Assembly: GCA_017631745.1 (NCBI GenBank)
Contig: JAGBSR010000171.1
Location: 1 to 12,998 of the forward strand
DNA: 12,998 bases
Reading direction: 5' to 3'
From: Clostridia bacterium
GTDB taxonomy: Bacteria; Bacillota; Clostridia; Oscillospirales; Acutalibacteraceae
Both the position numbers and the translations under genes were made by a program. The notes below the pieces were generated by a model. The model did not search any database, was not told the DNA's origin, and worked only from the letters and a program-made list of their open reading frames with translations. Shown here in pieces: positions 1 to 5,959 of the stretch. The first letter of the stretch is position 1. Each line of letters opens with the position of its first letter.

Positions 1-197
1 CCGAGGCTTTCGGCAAAATCTAGGAAGCTGTTTATAAACGAAAGAGCAGGGGAGAGCTTTTCAGGCTCGGGCTGTTTGTTTCTGACGGAAATGTTTATTT
101 CTGTCGGGATGATGATTTCAGCCGCCTCACCCTTGTCATATTTTTTATACTGCACATCATCACTGCCATACAGCGTGAAAATGTCCTTACTGTCCAA
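1..197 (-). CDS. Unrecognised protein, N-terminal 65 codons (cut by the left edge)
   Basis: This is an open frame running leftward off the window, starting at a TTG codon at 197-195. A strong Shine-Dalgarno sequence (AGGAGG, complement of 206-211) lies 8 bases upstream of the TTG. The same frame is closed by a TGA just upstream, so no earlier start is possible. A nearby ATG in another frame hits a stop after nine codons. The visible N-terminus begins (M)DSKDIFTLYGSDD. It is acidic and polar, with no signal peptide and no membrane segment. It then shows a short hydrophobic strand (EIIIP, about residues 27-31) and a Lys/Pro/Glu-rich turn (about 41-47). I do not recognise the family. It follows luxS by 47 bases and is probably the last or a late gene of the same operon. 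That it is a real gene is fairly secure from the ribosome site; its function is unknown. Confidence 0.7.
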   Translation of the reverse strand, partial: MDSKDIFTLYGSDDVQYKKYDKGEAAEIIIPTEINISVRNKQPEPEKLSPALSFINSFLDFAESL

Positions 198-244
198 GGG
201 TACCCCCTCCTTTCATTTAAGTCTGAGCTTATGAGAGTCAGATT

Positions 245-709
245 TTATTTTTTGGGATAAGCGAGCTTGTCCGCTGTCCAGTCGAAGAGAACCTCGTACA
301 TTTTAGCTGCTTCTTCCTTTGCACCCTTGAGGTCGTGGTCACGGTAGTTGCCGCATTCCTCAGCCGATACGCCGGGAATTTCGCCTGTAAATTCAGCGCA
401 GAATTTGAGTGCTGAGCGTGTAAGGGCAATGGCACCTGACTTTGAGAGAGTGTCAAGGGTGATGAAGTAGAAGCCTGTTCTGCAGCCCATAGGGCCGAAA
501 TAAACGATTTTATCTGCAACATCGCTGTTTCTTACGAAGGTTGCAAAAAGGTGTTCAAGGGTGTGAATTGCGCCGTTTGACATAACCTCTTCCACATTGG
601 GGCGTCTTGTTCTTATATCATAGGTAACAGTATTGGCATCTGTTCTTGAAAGATACATGCCCTGAGGGAGAATAGTGTGGTCGATGGTGAAGCTTGCAAT
701 TTTTTTCAT
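245..709 (-). CDS. luxS: S-ribosylhomocysteine lyase LuxS
   Basis: LuxS cleaves S-ribosylhomocysteine to homocysteine and 4,5-dihydroxy-2,3-pentanedione, the precursor of autoinducer-2, in the cytosolic activated methyl cycle. The 154-residue protein has normal family length. All signature residues are visible: the HTLEH zinc motif (His49, Glu52, His53), the GPMGCRTGFY segment carrying the catalytic Cys76, and the third zinc ligand Cys119 in the EECGNYRDH segment. The ATG start at 709 has a GGA-type ribosome site (in GAAAGGA) about 9 bases upstream, and the gene begins 16 bases after the recG stop, so it is probably co-transcribed with recG. No pfs (MTA/SAH nucleosidase) or methionine-cycle gene lies in the window, so its metabolic partner must be elsewhere. 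The family assignment is very secure. Whether the cell uses AI-2 as a signal cannot be told from this sequence. Confidence 0.98.
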   Translation of the reverse strand: MKKIASFTIDHTILPQGMYLSRTDANTVTYDIRTRRPNVEEVMSNGAIHTLEHLFATFVRNSDVADKIVYFGPMGCRTGFYFITLDTLSKSGAIALTRSALKFCAEFTGEIPGVSAEECGNYRDHDLKGAKEEAAKMYEVLFDWTADKLAYPKK

Positions 710-725
710 ATTTATCTTTCCTTTC

Positions 726-2768
726 TCAGTTGAAGCTAAGCTTGTTTTCTGATTGCTTTATAAGTAAATTTTTTATTGCTGTTTTAAGTCCTGCATTTTC
801 GGGCTTTGAGAGTGTCGGGTCTTCGGCAAGTATTTTTCTAGCCGCCGCATTTGTCTGACGGACAGTGTCCATATTTTCCGTAAAGGATGCGATTTTCATC
901 TCAGGCAGACCGTGCTGACGAGAGCCGAAAAACTCACCGGGACCGCGGAGCTCCAGGTCTTTATCTGCAATGGCAAAGCCGTTGTTGGTCTTGCACATAA
1001 TCTCAAGTCGGGCTCTTGCGCTTTCGCCCTGAGCGTCACTTACGAGTACGCAATAAGACTTGTCCTTGCCTCTGCCCACTCGTCCGCGCAGCTGATGAAG
1101 CTGTGACAGACCGAAACGCTCGGCGTTTTCGATTACCATTACCGTTGCATTGGGTACATCAACACCGACCTCAATAACTGTGGTTGAAACGAGAAGCTGA
1201 ATGTCGCCCTCTTGAAAGGCTGACATAATTTTATCTTTATCCTTGGGCTTCATTTTGCCATGAAGAAGACCTACTTTATAGTCTTTGAACTCTTTTTTTG
1301 CCAAGTCCTCGGCATATTTTACTGCTGAAGTTATATCGTTTTCCGCCTCTTCAACGGCAGGGCAGACTATATAAGCCTGATTGCCCGAGTCAATGGTTTT
1401 CTTTATAAAGCCATACATTCTCTGATGATATGTGGTGTCAACGGCAAAGGTGGAAATCTTCTGTCTGCCCTTTGGCAGTTCATCTATGATTGACACATCA
1501 AGGTCGCCGTAAATGATGAGTGAAAGAGTGCGGGGGATGGGGGTGGCACTCATAACGAGAGTGTGTGGGTTGTTGCCCTTTTGTATCAGAGCACCCCTTT
1601 GCTTTACGCCGAAGCGGTGCTGCTCGTCGGTGACGACAAGACCGAGATTGTGAAACTCGGTGTTATCTGTCAGCAGGGCGTGAGTACCCACGATATAATC
1701 AATCTCACCTTTTTTCAGACGTTCTTTTATGTCCGCTTTCTTCTTTGCAGACACAGAGCCCGTGAGAAGCTCGCAGGTGATATTTTCATCCTTGATAAGA
1801 TTTTTAAGGGTTGCAAAGTGCTGTGTGGCAAGAATTTCAGTAGGTGCCATAAGCACACTCTGCATTTTGTTTTTTGCGGCGGTATAAATAAGAGACGCCG
1901 CCACAACTGTTTTACCGCTGCCCACATCACCCTGAACAAGTCTGTTCATAGGTACGGCAGTCTGCATATCTTTTATACATTCGGCTATTACTCTTTTCTG
2001 TGCCGAGGTCAGCTCAAAGGGCAGAGTGCTCATAAACTCAGATGAATAATCACTGCCCACGGTAAGGCTTGTTTTGCCCTTGTTTCTGCTTTTAAGGCGA
2101 AGCATAGCCGTTTGAAAAATCAGCAGTTCCTCGAAAATAAGACTCTTTTTTGATATTTCAAGGTCGTTTCTGCTTTTGGGAAAATGAATATTTCTCAGGG
2201 CAAACTGTTTATGGGCAAGGGAATATTCGCTTCTTATTTTTTCAGGAACAGGCAGAGGAATATCGTCCTTGAGGTAAATATCCAGGGCATTTTCGATTAT
2301 TTTGCAAAGGATGTTTGAGGAAAGACCTGCCGTGAGAGGATAGACGGGCTTCAGACCTGTATCCTTGTCGTAGGTCTGCACAAGGGGGTTGCTCATTTCA
2401 AGACTGCCGCCAGAGGCTGTGACTCTGCCGTAAAAGATATATTCTTCGCCCTGCACCAGACTGTCGGCGAGATATTTGCTGTTGAAGATATTTATTCTCA
2501 CGCCTGCCTTGCCGTCGGTGACCATAGTTTTATATATTGTCATACCCGTGCGGATTTTGTTTTCCACGGGAGTATAGCCGACAATAGCCTTAAAGGCATA
2601 GGTTTCGCCGGGAATCATCTGTGAAATTGGCGTAAGAGCGGTGAAATCAAGATATGTCCTGGGAAAAAAGTGCACAAGATCATAAAGAGAGTAAATGTCA
2701 AGCTTTTTAAGAAGCTCCTCTCTTTTTTCGCCTATGCCTTTTATATATCTCAAGGGAATATCTGACAT
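726..2768 (-). CDS. recG: ATP-dependent DNA helicase RecG
   Basis: RecG is a superfamily 2 double-stranded DNA translocase that remodels branched DNA, reversing stalled forks and migrating Holliday junctions. The 680-residue product has the usual family length. The N-terminal wedge/OB-fold region spans about residues 1-150 and includes the HFFPRTYLD segment near 33-41. The helicase core follows: Walker A GDVGSGKT (280-287), DEQH box (381-384), motif III SATPIPRT (407-414) and motif VI QLRGRVGRG (559-567). The C-terminal TRG-type segment DLELRGPGEFFGSRQHG (604-620), diagnostic for RecG, is present. The ATG start overlaps the preceding gene's stop as TGATG. The nearest SD-like GGAG lies 12 bases upstream, farther than ideal, which suggests translational coupling to that gene. 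luxS follows 16 bases downstream. The gene looks intact and the call is very secure. Confidence 0.98.
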   Translation of the reverse strand: MSDIPLRYIKGIGEKREELLKKLDIYSLYDLVHFFPRTYLDFTALTPISQMIPGETYAFKAIVGYTPVENKIRTGMTIYKTMVTDGKAGVRINIFNSKYLADSLVQGEEYIFYGRVTASGGSLEMSNPLVQTYDKDTGLKPVYPLTAGLSSNILCKIIENALDIYLKDDIPLPVPEKIRSEYSLAHKQFALRNIHFPKSRNDLEISKKSLIFEELLIFQTAMLRLKSRNKGKTSLTVGSDYSSEFMSTLPFELTSAQKRVIAECIKDMQTAVPMNRLVQGDVGSGKTVVAASLIYTAAKNKMQSVLMAPTEILATQHFATLKNLIKDENITCELLTGSVSAKKKADIKERLKKGEIDYIVGTHALLTDNTEFHNLGLVVTDEQHRFGVKQRGALIQKGNNPHTLVMSATPIPRTLSLIIYGDLDVSIIDELPKGRQKISTFAVDTTYHQRMYGFIKKTIDSGNQAYIVCPAVEEAENDITSAVKYAEDLAKKEFKDYKVGLLHGKMKPKDKDKIMSAFQEGDIQLLVSTTVIEVGVDVPNATVMVIENAERFGLSQLHQLRGRVGRGKDKSYCVLVSDAQGESARARLEIMCKTNNGFAIADKDLELRGPGEFFGSRQHGLPEMKIASFTENMDTVRQTNAAARKILAEDPTLSKPENAGLKTAIKNLLIKQSENKLSFN

Positions 2769-4300
2769 CAGTTAATTACACTCCAGGAATAAATATTTGC
2801 AAAGAGCTCGTATTCGTTGACCGAGTCTTCATAGGTAAGCTCGCGTGAATAATAAGCCATACCCTCTCTGAAAAGAAGGGGGATAAAGGGCTTTTCGGAT
2901 GAGAAAACCTGCATAAAGGTTGTGATATCAATTTTGCCGCCTCTGAAATCGGAATATGCCTTGGCGCAGGCACTGTCAAGGTCTATGCCGTAATTAGCAT
3001 TGCCCTTTTCGGTGAAGAATGAATTGAGACTCATATTTGGTGAAAGCTTGACTTCACCGATATAAAGGTCGTAATCGCCTCTCTGAAGAGCGGAGATATA
3101 TTCCGCATAGGGTAGTGAGCTTACGGTGACCTTTACACCGATATCTTTCAGTGACTTTGCAATCATATCTGCAATTTTATCTTTGGGCTTGCTTTCGCTG
3201 TTTACAAGCAAGGTAAGCTCAATATATTCAAAGTTTTTGCTTCGGTATTGGTTGTTGGAATATGCGAAAACATAGCCTGCTTCATCGAGAAGCTCTCCTG
3301 CCTTTACGGCGCTGTGCTCATAGAAAACCGAGCTGACACTGCCGAGTGCTTCCCAAGCGGGATTAAAGGGCACATCGACGGCTGAGGCGATACCGCTATA
3401 AGCCGAATCGGCAAGGGAGGGCTTGTTGATTGCATAGCAAAGTGCCTCTCTGACTTTTTTGCTTCTGAGCTCTTTGCTGTCGGAATTGATGCCCAGATAT
3501 ACCATATTGTTAAGAGACACTCTTGTGGTGTTGGCTCTGATTTTTGTGTATTCGCCGTCGCTAAGGTCGTCGAAGAAATAAGTCAGGTCACCGGTCTGAA
3601 GCATATAAAGTTCGCCTGCATCTGAGGTTATCGGCACAAGAGAAATGCGGTCGGTTGCCATTTCCTCCTGTCTTGTTGAGTGCTCGTTGGCATTGAGGTA
3701 ATAGCTGCCGGATTTTTTTGAAACGGTATATCTGCCGCTGCCTGTGGGGATATTGTTATCACCTGTGCCGTATTTGACAATGGGGAAGGTAAGGCAGTTT
3801 TCGGCATAGACATCAGCAGTTTTTAGAGTGAAGGTGACACTGCCGACACCTGCCGCCGCAGATGAGAAATTGCTGAGTCTTTCTTTATAGAACGAGCTTT
3901 CCTTTGCAAGATTGAAGGAATAGACGATATCCGACGGGTCTATGGTTGTGCCGTCGCAGAAAAGTGCCTCGGGGTCAAGAGTGACGGTGAGCATCTTTTC
4001 GTTATTGGTAAAGGAAAGACCTATAAGAGGCTCGACAGTATAACCGTCTGAGGGCAGAAAGAGACTGTCGTAAACCAAAGTAAGAAGATTTCTGTTGGTG
4101 GGACTTTCGGTTTTATATGGGTTAAGGGATTTGCCTTTGTAATAGCCCAGAGTGACCTTTCTTTCGGGGACAGGCTTCTGGGTTGTGGTCTGCTCTGTGG
4201 TGATTTCAGTAGTGGTTTCGTCGGGTGTTTTGTTTCTGCAGCCCGATAAAATACCCACCGCAATAGCAATACAGGCAAAAATACATATCAGCTTTTTCAT
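2768..4300 (-). CDS. ABC-type solute-binding lipoprotein, SBP family 5 (peptide/nickel type)
   Basis: This is a predicted extracellular, membrane-anchored substrate-binding protein of the oligopeptide/dipeptide/nickel class. Its 510 residues begin with a lipoprotein signal peptide: MKK, a hydrophobic stretch to about residue 18, then the lipobox L-S-G-C with the lipidated Cys21. A Thr/Glu-rich linker (about 25-43) follows, typical of Gram-positive lipoproteins. The mature part carries family 5 features: a YDSLF segment near residue 77, the TIDPSDIVYSFNLAK segment near 118-132, and a segment around KVREALCYAINKP that resembles the family's conserved V-R-x-A-I. The ATG has a good AAAGGAG ribosome site and lies 15 bases after the upstream gene. 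No permease or ATPase genes accompany it, so it is an orphan binding protein whose transporter, if any, lies elsewhere. The substrate cannot be read from sequence; a sensory or structural role is possible. The family call is strong and the ligand unknown. Confidence 0.9.
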   Translation of the reverse strand: MKKLICIFACIAIAVGILSGCRNKTPDETTTEITTEQTTTQKPVPERKVTLGYYKGKSLNPYKTESPTNRNLLTLVYDSLFLPSDGYTVEPLIGLSFTNNEKMLTVTLDPEALFCDGTTIDPSDIVYSFNLAKESSFYKERLSNFSSAAAGVGSVTFTLKTADVYAENCLTFPIVKYGTGDNNIPTGSGRYTVSKKSGSYYLNANEHSTRQEEMATDRISLVPITSDAGELYMLQTGDLTYFFDDLSDGEYTKIRANTTRVSLNNMVYLGINSDSKELRSKKVREALCYAINKPSLADSAYSGIASAVDVPFNPAWEALGSVSSVFYEHSAVKAGELLDEAGYVFAYSNNQYRSKNFEYIELTLLVNSESKPKDKIADMIAKSLKDIGVKVTVSSLPYAEYISALQRGDYDLYIGEVKLSPNMSLNSFFTEKGNANYGIDLDSACAKAYSDFRGGKIDITTFMQVFSSEKPFIPLLFREGMAYYSRELTYEDSVNEYELFANIYSWSVIN

Positions 4301-4315
4301 TTCAAAGCTCCTTTA

Positions 4316-5089
4316 TTATTCAAATCTTACGATTTCTGTGCCGATGCACTTTCCGCTTTTTTCGTCAATTGTGAAAATGCATCCGTTTATCATACATCTG
4401 CCCTTGGCATTGTCAAAGCGGGCAGGCATATTTGTTCTGAATTTTTCGATTACTATATCTTTTTCTACACCGAGCACACTGTCAATAACTCCGCACATAC
4501 CTATGTCGGTGATATAACCCGTGCCATTTTCGAGTATTCTGTCGTCGCAGGTAAGCACATGGGTGTGGGTACCGAAAACAGCAGACACTCTGCCGTCGAG
4601 ATAATAGGCGAGGGCCTGCTTTTCAGAGGTTGCCTCTGCGTGAAAATCCACAAGGATAACCTTGACCTTACCCTCAAGCTCTTTCAAGGCTTTATCGGCG
4701 GCATAGAAGGGGTTCTCAAGGCTTTCCATAAACATAGTACCCATAAGATTGATAATTCCTATGGTGTGCATACCCGTATCAACTACAGCGACGCCTCTGC
4801 CGGGATTGGCCGAAGAGTAGTTGTAGGGTCTGATGATATACTCGTTGTCGTCGAGATAGTCATAGATTTCCTTTCGTCTGTAGGTGTGGTTGCCCGTGGT
4901 GATAAAGTCAACACCGCTTGTGAAAAGATGCTCGGCAGAAAAGGGAGTGATACCGTTGCCGGCAGATGAGTTTTCGCCGTTGGCAACGGTGAAATCTATA
5001 TTCTTAAGCTTTTTGAAAGCGGGAAGTTTTTTTCTTAAAAATTCGCAGCCGCTGTCGCTGACAACGTCGCCTAAAACAAGTATGTTCAT
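4316..5089 (-). CDS. ymdB: YmdB-like metallophosphoesterase (cyclic nucleotide phosphodiesterase family)
   Basis: The 257-residue protein matches the TIGR00282/YmdB family of calcineurin-like phosphoesterases. The metal-binding set is complete: Asp8 (LGDVV), Glu39 and Asn40 (NGEN), Asn67 and His68 (GNHTY), His150 (DFHAEATSEK), and His175 and His177 (GTHTHV). These positions coincide with those I recall for the Bacillus subtilis enzyme, which hydrolyses 2',3'-cyclic nucleotides and cAMP in vitro and affects biofilm and motility decisions, partly through RNase Y. Domain length and spacing are normal, and the protein should be cytosolic. The ATG at 5089 has only a weak purine-rich ribosome site. 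The gene follows the histidine-phosphatase gene by 20 bases. In many Firmicutes ymdB lies next to rny; here rny is absent from the window. The family is very secure, and the physiological substrate here is an inference. Confidence 0.95.
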   Translation of the reverse strand: MNILVLGDVVSDSGCEFLRKKLPAFKKLKNIDFTVANGENSSAGNGITPFSAEHLFTSGVDFITTGNHTYRRKEIYDYLDDNEYIIRPYNYSSANPGRGVAVVDTGMHTIGIINLMGTMFMESLENPFYAADKALKELEGKVKVILVDFHAEATSEKQALAYYLDGRVSAVFGTHTHVLTCDDRILENGTGYITDIGMCGVIDSVLGVEKDIVIEKFRTNMPARFDNAKGRCMINGCIFTIDEKSGKCIGTEIVRFE

Positions 5090-5109
5090 ATTGTTGCTCT
5101 TTCTTTAAA

Positions 5110-5817
5110 TCAGTCGTATAAATATTCGCTTACGTCAAAGTCGTCATCGTTGGGGTAATAGTCCCAGCCGTCGTAGTAATTACCCTGAGTTTCATCTGAT
5201 GAGATTTCGGGAATTTCCTTGATGACCTCAAACTTGTGACCCTGCATCCAAAGGAAGTGGCTGACTCTTATGGTGTAGCCGCAACCGGGAGGTGTGAGCC
5301 AATCGCTGACAGAGGCTTCGGGCAGACCGAAGTTTGAAAGGATAGTTGAGATAACACCGCCGTGAGTGACTATGATAAGGTCTTCGGTGCCTGTTTTGAT
5401 TACGCCGTCAACTATCTTGACAAATGATGAGCAGACTCTGTTGGCAAAGTCCTCATTGCTCTCGCCGAAGGGAGGCCTTACACCGGGCTCGCCTCGGAGC
5501 CAGGGCTCGAAGTTGGGCTGTTTTTTCTGTAGCTCTTCGGCTGTTTTGCCTTCAAATTCGCCGAAGTTGTATTCGGTGAGTCCGTCGATAACGATAGGCT
5601 TTAAGTCGGGATAGAGGATTTCAGCTGTCTGCTTACATCTTGTAAGAGGTGAAGTGAAAAGAAACTGAGCACCGGGATAGGAGTATTCATCCTTCATTTC
5701 TCTGAGCTGGTCCTTGCCTTCGTCACAAAGGGGGGTGTCGGTTATGCCGCAGTAAACGCCCTCAATATTGTCTTTAGTCACGCCGTGGCGGATTAAATGT
5801 ATTCTGTAAGTTTTCAT
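5110..5817 (-). CDS. Histidine phosphatase family protein (phosphoglycerate-mutase-like)
   Basis: This 235-residue cytosolic protein belongs to the two-branch histidine phosphatase superfamily. The N-terminal catalytic motif L-I-R-H-G is at residues 8-12 with His11 as expected nucleophile. The second core arginine is Arg60 (SPLTRCKQTAEIL), the TEYNFGEFEGK loop holds the likely acid Glu82, and the second catalytic histidine is His152 (VTHGG). The fold resembles CobC/alpha-ribazole phosphatase and broad-specificity phosphatases more than glycolytic phosphoglycerate mutase. No cobalamin genes lie nearby, so I give no symbol. After about residue 203 the protein ends in a strongly acidic, Tyr-rich tail that is not part of the usual catalytic core. 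The ATG at 5817 has an AAGAGG ribosome site about 9 bases upstream and is the first gene behind the leftward promoter. The superfamily is secure and the substrate unknown. Confidence 0.92.
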   Translation of the reverse strand: MKTYRIHLIRHGVTKDNIEGVYCGITDTPLCDEGKDQLREMKDEYSYPGAQFLFTSPLTRCKQTAEILYPDLKPIVIDGLTEYNFGEFEGKTAEELQKKQPNFEPWLRGEPGVRPPFGESNEDFANRVCSSFVKIVDGVIKTGTEDLIIVTHGGVISTILSNFGLPEASVSDWLTPPGCGYTIRVSHFLWMQGHKFEVIKEIPEISSDETQGNYYDGWDYYPNDDDFDVSEYLYD

Positions 5818-5862
5818 ATATCTTTACCTCTTCTTTCAGGGTATAGTAATCTACAATATAGT

Positions 5863-5891
5863 ATTATATAATAATCTTAATGGAAATTCAA
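5863..5891 (-). promoter_or_regulatory. Leftward sigma-A-type promoter for the phosphatase-ymdB-SBP-recG-luxS operon
   Basis: Read on the minus strand, a -35 TTGAAT (5891-5886) and a perfect -10 TATAAT (5868-5863) are separated by exactly 17 bases. The expected transcription start is near 5856, giving a leader of roughly 40 bases before the ATG at 5817. It is the only strong promoter seen upstream of the six leftward genes, which are spaced tightly enough to be one transcript. This is a sequence-pattern prediction. Confidence 0.8.
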
Positions 5892-5904
5892 TCTAATAAT
5901 TGAA
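5887..5904. repeat. Inverted repeat formed by the two back-to-back -35 boxes
   Basis: TTCAAT (5887-5892) and ATTGAA (5899-5904) form a perfect 6-base inverted repeat around a 6-base AT spacer. The arms cover five bases of each divergent -35 element. The symmetry could simply follow from two similar -35 boxes facing outward, or it could also act as a regulator site. The sequence shows the repeat; any operator role is inference. Confidence 0.5.
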
Positions 5905-5928
5905 AAAAGAGTGAAAGTCAGTTATAAT
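5900..5928 (+). promoter_or_regulatory. Rightward sigma-A-type promoter for addB-addA
   Basis: A -35 TTGAAA (5900-5905) and a perfect -10 TATAAT (5923-5928) have the optimal 17-base spacing. The start of transcription is expected near 5935, leaving a short leader of about 25 bases. That leader contains the addB ribosome site AGGGAG (5948-5953), 6 bases before the ATG at 5960. The promoter is divergent from the leftward one, with 8 bases between the two -35 hexamers. Confidence 0.85.
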
Positions 5929-5959
5929 ATAGTCAGAATATTTTTGCAGGGAGAAAATT

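Noticed and set aside
222..242. Small hairpin (TCTGA/TCAGA) between luxS and the next gene as a terminator
   Set aside because: The stem is only 5 base pairs with an 11-base loop and no T-run follows in the direction of transcription.
1563..2045. 160-codon open frame antisense to recG
   Set aside because: It lies wholly inside recG, has no ribosome site or promoter I can see, and its translation is a Cys/His-rich mix typical of antisense shadow frames.
4152..4969. Plus-strand open frames opposite the SBP lipoprotein and ymdB
   Set aside because: Both strands cannot easily be coding here. The minus-strand proteins have complete family motifs, and the plus-strand frames show none.
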